DNA from: Flavobacterium pectinovorum | Lineage (GTDB): Bacteria > Bacteroidota > Bacteroidia > Flavobacteriales > Flavobacteriaceae | Assembly (NCBI RefSeq): GCF_006438875.1 | Contig: NZ_RCZH01000006.1 | Location: 121,032 to 185,031 of the forward strand | Reading direction: 5' to 3' | Length of the DNA: 64,000 nucleotides | Shown here: positions 54,275 through 62,451 of the stretch, piece after piece | Layout of the letters: each line of letters begins with the position of its first letter | How positions within the stretch are numbered: the first letter of the stretch is position 1 | Program-made: the position numbers and the translations under genes | Notes under the pieces: model-generated | Seen by the model: the letters and a program-made list of their open reading frames with translations, nothing else | Told to the model about the DNA's origin: nothing | Database searches by the model: none

Positions 54275-55110
54275 CGAATACTAATTACATAAAGATCTTT
54301 GGCACTGCAGCTTATCACACTTTTTTTGATAACGGAAAATGCAATTGCCTTCACTTTATTCCAAATCATAAAACTGACAAAACGTTAAAAAAATTCGGCT
54401 TTAGAATAAATCCTATTTCAAACGGATTTAATTTATATTCAAATACAACTTCTTCTTTATCAGACTTATTAGATTATATTTCTAAAACTACGCAACAAGA
54501 TTATTTTGAATTTGATATCAAATGCAGTAATCCCAATTTCATTCTTTTTACCGCAATTCCCGTTAACTGGATTGGAGCAATTAATTATTCCAGTCAGGAT
54601 CCTAAAAACCAAAACAATAATGGCACAATAACACTCAGCCAAACTTTGGAAACTGAGATTATGCCTTCACATTTTGGACATTTAAAAATATACTTCGCCG
54701 ATATATTGAAGGAGCAAAATAATGCTTCTGATATACTTTTTAAAATAAATTTCACTGCAAGAGCAACGCAATGGCAATATTATTTTATCAATAAAAATGC
54801 TGTTCCGCTAAACAATCCTTCGATTACCGAAAAAGAAAACATACAATTTGACGGACCACAAACAGTAACAATTCAAACCGGCGAGTCGGCACTCTTATTT
54901 ACTTCAGATAAAACTTTTATTACACTTAGCGAAAAACCGAAATACAAGTTTGATTTAATAACCAAAAGTGCTTCAAATTCATCCAGTCAAAATAATACAA
55001 AGAGCAAAGTAATCATAAAAGGTCTTCCTGTTCCTGATGTTTCCCGAATAGGAATTATCGAGAATAATGATCAAAACCAAGTCGCATCACCAATGTATAT
55101 CTATCTATAA
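54271..55110 (+). CDS. Unrecognised eCIS-associated protein
   Basis: The frame can be extended upstream to 54145 inside the DUF4255 gene, but the ATG at 54271 overlaps the previous stop as ATGA and is preferred, giving 279 residues. No signal peptide or membrane segment is seen. The sequence is rich in predicted beta-strands (FELDIK-like FEFDIKCSNPNFILFTAIPV, QWQYYFINKNAVPL) and has a Ser/Asn-rich linker late (SASNSSSQNNTKS). The C-terminus reads RIGIIENNDQNQVASPMYIY. I do not recognise the family. Translational coupling to the cap gene and 36 bp spacing to the sheath gene suggest a structural or assembly role. Confidence 0.7.
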   Translation: MTNTNYIKIFGTAAYHTFFDNGKCNCLHFIPNHKTDKTLKKFGFRINPISNGFNLYSNTTSSLSDLLDYISKTTQQDYFEFDIKCSNPNFILFTAIPVNWIGAINYSSQDPKNQNNNGTITLSQTLETEIMPSHFGHLKIYFADILKEQNNASDILFKINFTARATQWQYYFINKNAVPLNNPSITEKENIQFDGPQTVTIQTGESALLFTSDKTFITLSEKPKYKFDLITKSASNSSSQNNTKSKVIIKGLPVPDVSRIGIIENNDQNQVASPMYIYL

Positions 55111-55146
55111 AAAACTATTAAAAATGAACATTAAAAACTAAAATCA

Positions 55147-56724
55147 ATGAATTTATCTACCATCCAAACTCCTGGTGTTTACATTCAAGAATTAAATGCT
55201 TTTCCCAATTCAGTTGTTGCAGTTGCTACAGCCGTACCAGCATTTATAGGGTACACACCTCAGGCCTCTTACGAAGGAAAATCGTATACGAATGTGCCGG
55301 TAAAAATCACATCATTTGCTGATTTTCAAGCTTTTTTCTGTTTACCGGACCCACCTGCTCCTGCAAGTCCCGCTAAGCAATACAGCCCTGAATATTATCT
55401 GGCAGCGCAAAAAAGTCAACCTCTAAGGGGAGATTATATGCAAATTGCCGGAACCTATTATTCAATCGTTCCCGATCCTAACACGGTTTATTATCTGTAC
55501 AATAGCGTAAGGCTTTTTTACGAAAATGGCGGTGGAGATGCTTATATTGTTTCGGTTGGTTCTTACGGACCTCCGTCACAAAAACCAGCAACTCCGGGAA
55601 TTCCCGTTGTAAACCCAAATGTGCAATTGAATGACTTGACAAACGGTCTTGCGTTATTGAAAAATGAGCAGGAACCAACGATGTACATTTGTCCGGAAGC
55701 TACTTTGTTAAGCTTAGAAAACAATGGTACATTGATGGAGGCAATGCTTCTTCAGTCGACACAAATGCAAACGGCAATGTGCTTGTTTGACATTATTGGA
55801 GGCGACGATCCGGATCCAATCTTGTACATTCAGGACATTGCAAATTTCAGAATGAACACAGGTTCAAACGGATTAAACTACGGAATGGCGTATTATCCTT
55901 TTGTAGGAACTACAATAATGCAAAATTCTGATATTGATTACACGAATTTATTTGGCGGAGATTTAAAACAACTAGAGCCAATTCTTAATCCTCCAAGTGC
56001 TCCCAACGCAGCGGTTGCAACAATTATTGCCAATATTCAAAGTCCTACAAGTACTTTGACAGTAACACAAAACAATAATGCACTTTTGATTGCGAGCCAA
56101 ACGTATTCTTTGATGATTAAGCACATCTTGTCTGATGCTAATATCCTTCCTCCAAGTGGTGCTATGGCAGGAGTTATTACTACTGTAGACAATGCAATTG
56201 GTCCGTGGGAAGCGCCTGCAAACACTTCTATTGTTGGAGTATCGTCATTGCCAATTTCTATTTCTGAGAGTCAGCAAGGCAATCTAAATGTCGATGCCGT
56301 TTCCGGTAAATCTATCAACGCGATCAGAACATTTAATGGTTTAGGAATTTTAATCTGGGGATCAAGAACATTAGACGGAAACAGTCAGGACTGGAGATAT
56401 ATTCCGGTACGCAGAACCATGATTTTCTTGGAGCAATCTTGTAAACTGGCGGCTCAGGCTTATGTTTTTCAACCTAATGACAAGAATACCTGGGAAGCCG
56501 TAATCTCAATGATCAGTAGTTTTCTTAACTCGATCTGGAAACAAGGCGGTTTACAGGGAGCGAGCGCCTCTGATGCTTTTTCAGTATCCTGTGGATTAGG
56601 TTCTACAATGACTGCCGACGATCTTTTGAATGGTTTTATGAATGTTACTGTAAAAGTAGCAGTTGTACATCCTGCTGAATTTATCGTATTGACATTTCAA
56701 CAGCAAATGGCAACTTCCAGTTAA
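55147..56724 (+). CDS. eCIS contractile sheath protein
   Basis: 525 residues. The N-terminus TPGVYIQELNAFPNSVVAVA TAVPAFIGYT pattern (written here in two parts) is that of phage-tail sheath proteins, and the C-terminal domain is conserved: YIPVRRTMIFLEQSCKLAAQ, WEAVISMISSFLNSIWKQGG and VKVAVVHPAEFIVLTFQQQM. Sheath subunits form the contractile outer tube around the inner tube. Afp and PVC encode three sheath paralogues, but only one is seen here. An Ala/Pro-rich loop around residues 68-85 (PDPPAPASPAKQY) and a Pro-rich loop at about 139-155 are probably surface-exposed. Confidence 0.93.
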   Translation: MNLSTIQTPGVYIQELNAFPNSVVAVATAVPAFIGYTPQASYEGKSYTNVPVKITSFADFQAFFCLPDPPAPASPAKQYSPEYYLAAQKSQPLRGDYMQIAGTYYSIVPDPNTVYYLYNSVRLFYENGGGDAYIVSVGSYGPPSQKPATPGIPVVNPNVQLNDLTNGLALLKNEQEPTMYICPEATLLSLENNGTLMEAMLLQSTQMQTAMCLFDIIGGDDPDPILYIQDIANFRMNTGSNGLNYGMAYYPFVGTTIMQNSDIDYTNLFGGDLKQLEPILNPPSAPNAAVATIIANIQSPTSTLTVTQNNNALLIASQTYSLMIKHILSDANILPPSGAMAGVITTVDNAIGPWEAPANTSIVGVSSLPISISESQQGNLNVDAVSGKSINAIRTFNGLGILIWGSRTLDGNSQDWRYIPVRRTMIFLEQSCKLAAQAYVFQPNDKNTWEAVISMISSFLNSIWKQGGLQGASASDAFSVSCGLGSTMTADDLLNGFMNVTVKVAVVHPAEFIVLTFQQQMATSS

Positions 56725-56778
56725 TCAAATCAATACTCTAGTAAATCAAATACATTTTTAATTTAAAAATAAAATATT

Positions 56779-57252
56779 ATGCCACCACCAGATGACGGAA
56801 GCGCACAAGGCGCAACATGGCCGATGCCAAAGTTTAGGTTCGAAGTAGACCTTGGAACCGAATTAACAAAAGTAGCTTTTCAGGAAGTTACAGGAATGGA
56901 TGTCGAAAATCAAATTATAGAATATCGTAAAAGTAACAGTCCGCTTTTTTCTGTAGAGAAAATGCCGGGAATAACTAAATACGGAAATATTACTATGAAG
57001 CGAGGCATCTTTGTAAATGACAATACCTTCTGGGATTGGCATCAGCAAGTCGTAATGAATACGATTAAAAGAAGAACGGTTCTAATAAAACTATTAGACG
57101 AAAAAGGCGGTGTAACCATGCAATGGACTCTAAATAATGCATGGCCAACTAAAATTACCAGTACAGATTTAAAATCTGATGGAAACGAGGTTGCGGTAGA
57201 CACTATAGAAATTGCGCACGAACAACTGATCATAAAAAATGGCGGTAAATAA
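56779..57252 (+). CDS. eCIS inner tube protein 1
   Basis: 157 residues of the T4 gp19-like tail tube family: WPMPKFRFEVDLGTELTKVA, FQEVTGMDVENQIIEYRKSN, ITMKRGIFVNDNTFWDWHQQ and WTLNNAWPTKITSTDLKSDG followed by VAVDTIEIAHEQLII. It should form the hexameric inner tube in the sheath. It overlaps the second tube gene by one base (TAATG), so the two are translationally coupled. The length and Pro-rich first residues (MPPPDDGSAQGATWP) are usual for Pvc1-like proteins. Confidence 0.93.
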   Translation: MPPPDDGSAQGATWPMPKFRFEVDLGTELTKVAFQEVTGMDVENQIIEYRKSNSPLFSVEKMPGITKYGNITMKRGIFVNDNTFWDWHQQVVMNTIKRRTVLIKLLDEKGGVTMQWTLNNAWPTKITSTDLKSDGNEVAVDTIEIAHEQLIIKNGGK

Positions 57253-57710
57253 TGGATTATCCAGTTAGCTTTTATTTTACGCTGTCCTTTGCCGGTGTAG
57301 ATGCAGCTTTCAAAGAAGTGTCCGGAATTTCTAAAGAATTAAGCGTAGAAGAAATTGTTTGTGGAGGCGAAAACAGGTTTAAATACCGCCTCCCAACGGT
57401 TTCTAATAGTTCAAACTTAGTTCTTAAAAGAGCCATGGTGCCTGCAGGATCACAGTTGGTAAATTGGTGTGCCAACTGCATCGATCAGGGATTATCAAAC
57501 CCAATCCAGCCCAAAAATGTGATCTTAAAACTGCTCAATGCCTCAGGTGTTGTATGCATGCAATGGACTTTTAACAATGCCTATCCGGTAAAATATTCCG
57601 TTTCTGACCTAAACTCTCAGGAAAGCAATATTGCGATAGAATCTATTGAACTTGCCTACACCTATTTTGATATTTCTAAGGATACAAAATTTGATAAACT
57701 TTTTACGTAA
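57252..57710 (+). CDS. eCIS inner tube protein 2 (Pvc5-like)
   Basis: 152 residues, a second gp19-like tube protein: YPVSFYFTLSFAGVDAAFKE, VSGISKELSVEEIVCGGENR, LVLKRAMVPAGSQLVNWCAN and MQWTFNNAYPVKYSVSDLNS. The VCGGENRFKYRLP segment is typical of the Pvc5-type tube paralogue, which sits at the tube-baseplate junction. It is coupled to the preceding tube gene and is followed after 6 bp by the DUF5908-like gene. Both are well matched to the family in length. Confidence 0.92.
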   Translation: MDYPVSFYFTLSFAGVDAAFKEVSGISKELSVEEIVCGGENRFKYRLPTVSNSSNLVLKRAMVPAGSQLVNWCANCIDQGLSNPIQPKNVILKLLNASGVVCMQWTFNNAYPVKYSVSDLNSQESNIAIESIELAYTYFDISKDTKFDKLFT

Positions 57711-57716
57711 ACAATT

Positions 57717-57887
57717 ATGCCAATCGAAATAAGAGAACTCATTATCAAGACCGAAATCGTAAGTACAAATACGAAAAATTCGGCTGTAGCCAAAGAAAGA
57801 GAATTTTCTATTTTAAGAAAACAATTGCTCGAAGAATGCAAAAGATTAATTGCCGAAAAAAATCAGGAGAACAGTTATAAACGCTAA
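57717..57887 (+). CDS. Small DUF5908-like eCIS protein
   Basis: 56 residues encoded right after tube protein 2 (6 bp spacing). The product begins MPIEIRELIIKTEIVSTNTK, which is the typical start of DUF5908 proteins that accompany eCIS loci in Bacteroidota and correspond in position to Pvc6/Afp6. The C-terminal half is charged and helical (AKEREFSILRKQLLEECKRL), suggesting a short coiled coil. The molecular role of the family is not known to me. After its stop the operon is interrupted by about 690 bp of repeats. Confidence 0.8.
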   Translation: MPIEIRELIIKTEIVSTNTKNSAVAKEREFSILRKQLLEECKRLIAEKNQENSYKR

Positions 57888-58582
57888 TGCCACAGATTAA
57901 AAAGATTAAAATAATTTTTGTTTCACGCAGATTTTGCAGATGAAAGCAGATTTAATTTTAATATAGTTACAAAAATCTGCGCGAAATAATTTTAGACACA
58001 GAAAAAAGATAAAAATCCGCTCAATCTGCAAAATCTGCGAGAGAACTTTTTGCCAAAGATTAAAGAATTAAAAAGAGAAAAATCTGCTTAAATCCATTTA
58101 AATCTGCGTGAAATAATTTCAGAAACAGATAAAAGATTAAAAAGAAAAAAAATCTGCCCGATCTGCAAAATCTGCGAGAGAACTTTTTGCCACAGATAAA
58201 GGATTAAAAGATTAAAATCTGCGAGATCTGCTTAAATCCATTTAAATCTGCGTGAAATAATTTCAGAAACAGATAAAAGATTAAAAAGAAAAAAAAATCT
58301 GCTCGATCTGCAAAATCTGCGAGAGAATTTTTTGCCACTCCCGATAGCTATCGGGATAAAGGATTAAAAGATTAAAATCTGCTTAAATCCATTTAAAATC
58401 TGCGTGAAATAATTTCAAACACAGATAAAAGATTAAAAAGAAAAAAAATCTGCTCAATCTGCAAAATCTGCGAGAGAACTTTTTTGCCACTCCCGATAGC
58501 TATCGGGATAAAGGATTAAAAAGATTAAAAATAATAAACCTAACAGGTTTTAAAAACCTTTTAGGATTAAAAGAATAAACCA
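57888..58582. repeat. Tandem repeat array inside the eCIS operon
   Basis: About four units of 134-151 bp. Each unit includes ATCTGCAAAATCTGCGAGAG followed by AACTTTTTGCCA and AAATCTGCGTGAAATAATTT; the GAGAGAACTTTTT landmark occurs at 58041, 58175, 58321 (as GAGAGAATTTTTT) and 58472. The last two units carry a CCCGATAGCTATCGGG palindrome. A 27-bp palindrome (58539-58565) ends the array 17 bp before the LysM gene. The unit is a multimer of the GCAGATTTTGCAGATTAAGC-type repeat found singly elsewhere in the window. No coding capacity is seen. Confidence 0.85.
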
Positions 58583-59257
58583 ATGGCAAGTTTAGAATTA
58601 ATGAAAATAACAGGATACACAGACGAAGAATTTCAGAATAAATTCTCCGGAAATCCCTATGCCTTCATGATTAATCCTGACAATATCAAAATACAAAAAA
58701 GCATTGAATACAACGAGCAGCAAGCCCCGGCAACAAGCTCAGCATCGCAGAAGTACAAAAGTACACCAAGCGATAAACTAAGTTTTGAAATGGTGATCGA
58801 CTGTACCGGTATCGTTGATGCAAAACGTATCGATATGGCTAAAGAAGTAACAGCATTAGAAACGATTATTTATACCTATAACGGAAAAATACATCGTCCT
58901 AATTTTGTAAAAGTACAATGGGGACAAAATATCACATTCAACGGAGTTCTCGATTCAATCGACATCTCCTACACCCTGTTTAAACCAGACGGAAGTCCAC
59001 TGAGAGCCAAACTATCATTGTCTTTCAGCCGCTATATTTCTCCCAAAACCGTAACCATGACAGATGCTCCGGAATCTCCGGATCTTACGCATATCGTTAC
59101 CGTTACAGAGGGAATGTCATTACCGCAATTGTGCCAGAAAGTATGGAATGATGATTCCTATTATATACAAGTGGCACAATTTAATAAACTCAACAAATTC
59201 AGAAACCTAAATGGTATCGACAAATTAATATTTCCACCTATAAATACTTCTAATTAA
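58583..59257 (+). CDS. eCIS LysM-containing baseplate protein (Pvc7-like)
   Basis: 224 residues. The N-terminal part (FMINPDNIKIQKSIEYNEQQ, LSFEMVIDCTGIVDAKRIDM, VKVQWGQNITFNGVLDSIDI) is that of the gp53-like or Afp7-type baseplate proteins, and the C-terminus is a LysM-like module (TVTEGMSLPQLCQKVWNDDS, YIQVAQFNKLNKFRNL). In related particles it links the tube to the spike. The stop overlaps the start of the VgrG-like gene by one base (TAATG). It follows the repeat array and might therefore depend on readthrough or on its own promoter. Confidence 0.88.
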   Translation: MASLELMKITGYTDEEFQNKFSGNPYAFMINPDNIKIQKSIEYNEQQAPATSSASQKYKSTPSDKLSFEMVIDCTGIVDAKRIDMAKEVTALETIIYTYNGKIHRPNFVKVQWGQNITFNGVLDSIDISYTLFKPDGSPLRAKLSLSFSRYISPKTVTMTDAPESPDLTHIVTVTEGMSLPQLCQKVWNDDSYYIQVAQFNKLNKFRNLNGIDKLIFPPINTSN

Positions 59258-61053
59258 TGAGTGCTTCAACCGAAATAGCAAGTGGCGGAACCGCAACATT
59301 CGTAGTCAAAGTCAATGGTACAGCAATAGTTGATGAACTAAGTGTGCTTTCTGTTCATATCGAAAAAAAGGTCAACAGAATCGCTTCCGCTAAAATCACA
59401 ATTCTGGACGGAGAAGCAAATACGGGTAAATTTGATGCCAGTTCGTCTTCGACTTTTGTGCCTGGTGCAGAAGTTAGCATTGAAGCAGGATATGACAACG
59501 ATAACACTGTTATTTTTTCAGGCTTGATTATGAGTCAAACGATTCGTATTGATTCTTTGGTAGGTTCAGCTTTAGAAGTTGAGTGTCGTGACAAAGCCAT
59601 AAAAATGATCGTAGGACGTAAAAGCCTTACTTTCAACAAACAAAAAGACAGCGATATTATTTCGTCCATAATAGGAACTTACGGATTGAGCTCAGATGTC
59701 ACCGCAACAACTACAACCTGGCCGGAACAAATACAATATTATGTAACAGATTGGGATTATATACTATCCCTTGCCGAAGCAAATGGTTTGATTGTAACCA
59801 CTCTAAACGGAAAAGTTTCTGTAAATGCTCCTGAAAAAAACACAACCTCTGTACTAAAAGTAACTTATGGAGATAACCTTCTTGAATTTAATGCCAAACT
59901 AAACGCCGTTACACAATTAGGAAACGTAACCTCAAATAGTTGGGATTTTAAAACTCAAGCCGTTGTAAACGCTCAGGCGTCACCAAATGTTACAGGAGCC
60001 GGAAATTTAACCACCAAAAAACTATCCGATGTAATCGGATTAAGCACGTATCAATTGCAAACTTCGGCACCCTTAGAAACTGCCGATTTAACAAATTGGT
60101 CCAAAGCACAAATCATAAAAAGTGAGTATGCTAAAATTATGGGAGAAGCCAAATTTCAAGGTACAAACTTAATTGATCCCGGAAAATACATGACCTTCGA
60201 TGGTCTTGGAGATCGATTTAATGGCGATTACCTCATTGGCGGAGTTGTTCATGATTTATCGGCAGGAAACTGGGTTTCTGAGGCAACACTTGGATTATCT
60301 CCATTTTGGTTTACTGAAGAACCGGATGTAATGGCACCACCAGCTTCCGGACTTCTTCCCGGAGCAAAAGGCCTTTTTAATGCAACCGTAAAAAAGATGT
60401 TTGATGATCCCGATTCTCAATATCGAATTTTAGTAGACGTTCCGTTATTAGACCCAAATGGTGCAGGAATTTGGGCGCGATTGACTAATTTTTATTCCAC
60501 AAGCGGCGCCGGAGCTTTTTTCATGCCTGAAGTTGGAGACGAAGTAATTCTGGGATTCATAAACGAAGATCCGCGTTATCCTGTGATTCTGGGAAGCGTT
60601 TACAGCAGTACAACAATAAAACCGTTTGCAGGATTAGATCCAAATGAGAAAAATTCAATAAAAGCCATCGTTTCAAAATCGGGAATTTCGGTAGAATTTG
60701 ATGATGAAAACAAAATTTGGACCGTTGCAACACCCGGCAAAAACACCATCATAATCAGTGATAAAGACAAAAAAATCACGATTCAGGATGAAAACAGTAA
60801 CAGCATCGTAATGTCAAGCAGCGGTATTGATTTATCAAGCCCAAAAGACATCAATATATCGGCACAGCAAAACGTCAACATCAAAGGAGCACAAGGCATT
60901 AACATACAATCCAGTGGCGGTGACGTAAAAACAACGGGATTAAATATCAAAGAAAATGCCTCCATGCAATTCAGCGCACAAGGCGGACAAATGGCGCAGG
61001 TTTCCGGAGGAATGCAATTGACATTGAAAGGCGCAATGGTAATGATAAACTAA
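59257..61053 (+). CDS. eCIS spike protein, VgrG/gpD-like (Pvc8-like)
   Basis: 598 residues. Residues 1-350 match the phage gpD/VgrG hub region (VLSVHIEKKVNRIASAKITI, EVECRDKAIKMIVGRKSLTF, ITTWPEQIQYYVTDWDYILS-like segment). An OB-fold gp5-type domain follows (YRILVDVPLLDPNGAGIWAR, MPEVGDEVILGFINEDPRYP, VILGSVYSS). The C-terminal 130 residues form a beta-helical spike (SGIDLSSPKDINISAQQNVN, IKGAQGINIQSSGGDVKTTG). It makes the central spike on which the PAAR tip sits. No extra C-terminal effector domain is present. Downstream is a 668-bp repeat region before the PAAR gene. Confidence 0.93.
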   Translation: MSASTEIASGGTATFVVKVNGTAIVDELSVLSVHIEKKVNRIASAKITILDGEANTGKFDASSSSTFVPGAEVSIEAGYDNDNTVIFSGLIMSQTIRIDSLVGSALEVECRDKAIKMIVGRKSLTFNKQKDSDIISSIIGTYGLSSDVTATTTTWPEQIQYYVTDWDYILSLAEANGLIVTTLNGKVSVNAPEKNTTSVLKVTYGDNLLEFNAKLNAVTQLGNVTSNSWDFKTQAVVNAQASPNVTGAGNLTTKKLSDVIGLSTYQLQTSAPLETADLTNWSKAQIIKSEYAKIMGEAKFQGTNLIDPGKYMTFDGLGDRFNGDYLIGGVVHDLSAGNWVSEATLGLSPFWFTEEPDVMAPPASGLLPGAKGLFNATVKKMFDDPDSQYRILVDVPLLDPNGAGIWARLTNFYSTSGAGAFFMPEVGDEVILGFINEDPRYPVILGSVYSSTTIKPFAGLDPNEKNSIKAIVSKSGISVEFDDENKIWTVATPGKNTIIISDKDKKITIQDENSNSIVMSSSGIDLSSPKDINISAQQNVNIKGAQGINIQSSGGDVKTTGLNIKENASMQFSAQGGQMAQVSGGMQLTLKGAMVMIN

Positions 61054-61721
61054 TTATTAATTGTTGATTGTTAATTATTAATGATTAGTGGCGATTATTA
61101 AGCTTTGTCAAAGTTTGAAACTTTGACAAAGCTGCCGTAAAGGATTGTAGACAATAGTATATAAACATTAGTTTACGTTCACCGCATTTTGTGTCATTTC
61201 GACCGGAGGGAGAAATCACATAAAGCAGCTCGACAAAGATTGGCAATTATAGCAACGGAGTTTCTTGCGGAGATCTCTCGTTCCTCGAGATGACAAGATT
61301 GGGGTTACGACAAAGATTAGTCACCACATTTTGTGTCATTTCGAGGAACGAGAAATCACATAAAGCAGCTCAACAAAGATTGGCGATTATAGCAACGGAG
61401 TTTCGTGTGTGATTTCTCCCTCCGGTCGAAATGACAAAGATTGGGGTTACGTAGTAAACGATAGGCTTTGTCAAAGTTTGAAACTTTGACAAAGCTGCCG
61501 TAAAGGATTGTAGACAATAGTATATAAACATTAGTTTACGTTCACCGCATTTTGTGTCATTTCGACCGGAGGGAGAAATCACATAAAGTAACTCGACAAA
61601 GATTGGCGATTATAGGAACGGAGTTTCGTGTGTGATTTCTCCCTCCGGTCGAAATGACAAGATTGAAGACAAAACAACCAACAATCAACAATCAACAATT
61701 AATAATTAACAATTAAAAAAA
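61054..61721. repeat. Second repeat block inside the eCIS operon
   Basis: Two direct copies of a roughly 120-bp segment start at 61102 and 61465 (offset 363 bp). Each begins with a perfect palindrome of 15-bp arms, GCTTTGTCAAAGTTT and AAACTTTGACAAAGC around one G. They are followed by GTCATTTCGACCGGAGGGAG and TCTCCCTCCGGTCGAAATGA facing repeats (about 61193-61430 and 61557-61660). Short inverted TTAATTGTTGATTGTTAATT and AACAATCAACAATCAACAAT sequences border the block at 61060 and 61680. No gene is seen. Confidence 0.85.
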
Positions 61722-62021
61722 ATGCCTCCAGCAGCAAGACTTACAGACTTTCACCAGTGCCCGATGGTAACTCCGGGTGTACCACCAATTCCGCATGTTG
61801 GCGGACCAATTGTTGGTCCGGGAGCACCAACGGTTTTGATCGCAGGATTACCGGCAGCCAGAGTTGGCGATATGCTGGTTTGTGTAGGACCGCCGGATTC
61901 TATAATAAAAGGATCAGCGACGGTTATGATATGTGGCATGCCAGCCGCACGAATAGGAGATTCAACCGCTCATGGAGGATCAATTGTCCTTGGAGCATTT
62001 AATGTTATGATAGGTGGATAA
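61722..62021 (+). CDS. eCIS PAAR spike-tip protein
   Basis: 99 residues, a single PAAR domain. PAARLTDFHQCPMVTPGVPP, GGPIVGPGAPTVLIAGLPAA, RVGDMLVCVGPPDSIIKGSA and PAARIGDSTAHGGSIVLGAF give three Pro-Ala-Ala-Arg-like repeats with zinc-ligand candidates H16, C18, C54 and H81 or neighbours. PAAR proteins sharpen the spike tip. Length is minimal, so no effector domain is fused. The gene overlaps the start of the gp25-like gene by 8 bp. Confidence 0.95.
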   Translation: MPPAARLTDFHQCPMVTPGVPPIPHVGGPIVGPGAPTVLIAGLPAARVGDMLVCVGPPDSIIKGSATVMICGMPAARIGDSTAHGGSIVLGAFNVMIGG

Positions 62022-62451
62022 TAATAAAGAACATAAAGAGACCGCTTTTTTGGGTTCAGGATGGGCATTTCCTGTGTCATTTTCTGTAGACAATCATCAG
62101 GTGAGTTTGTCTGCCAATGAAACCAATATCAACGAATCTATCAATGTGATCTTAAACACCCGCAAAGGCGAACGTACTCTTGAAGCTAATTTTGGCTCTG
62201 GAATACAGCAATTTATGTTTAGAAAAATTGACAATACGCTTAAAGGCGAAATTATAGAAACCATCAAGTACGCCTTATTACGCTACGAACCCAGAATATT
62301 GGTACAAGATGTAAAAGTGGCTTCGACAGATGTATTAAACGGAAAAATAGAAATACTGATTAGTTACATCTATTCAAAAACAAATACAAGACACAATTAT
62401 GTGTTCCCATTTTATTTAAAAGAAGGAACAAACTTAGATCGAAAAAAATGA
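62014..62451 (+). CDS. eCIS baseplate wedge protein, gp25-like (Pvc9-like)
   Basis: 145 residues of the GPW/gp25 family: FLGSGWAFPVSFSVDNHQVS, NINESINVILNTRKGERTLE, ANFGSGIQQFMFRKID and LRYEPRILVQDVKVAS. The gp25 family forms the baseplate core in phage tails, T6SS (TssE) and eCIS. The gene overlaps the PAAR gene by 8 bp and the next gene by 4 bp (ATGA), so all three are coupled. Confidence 0.93.
   Translation: MDNNKEHKETAFLGSGWAFPVSFSVDNHQVSLSANETNINESINVILNTRKGERTLEANFGSGIQQFMFRKIDNTLKGEIIETIKYALLRYEPRILVQDVKVASTDVLNGKIEILISYIYSKTNTRHNYVFPFYLKEGTNLDRKK

Noticed and set aside
57888..58582. Possible CRISPR array
   Set aside because: Units are 134-151 bp, share almost all of their sequence and lack unique spacers; no cas genes are near. 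It is a tandem array of a dispersed repeat.
61751..61939. Gly/Pro-rich minus-strand frame in the PAAR gene
   Set aside because: It is the complementary reading of the repetitive PAAR coding sequence.
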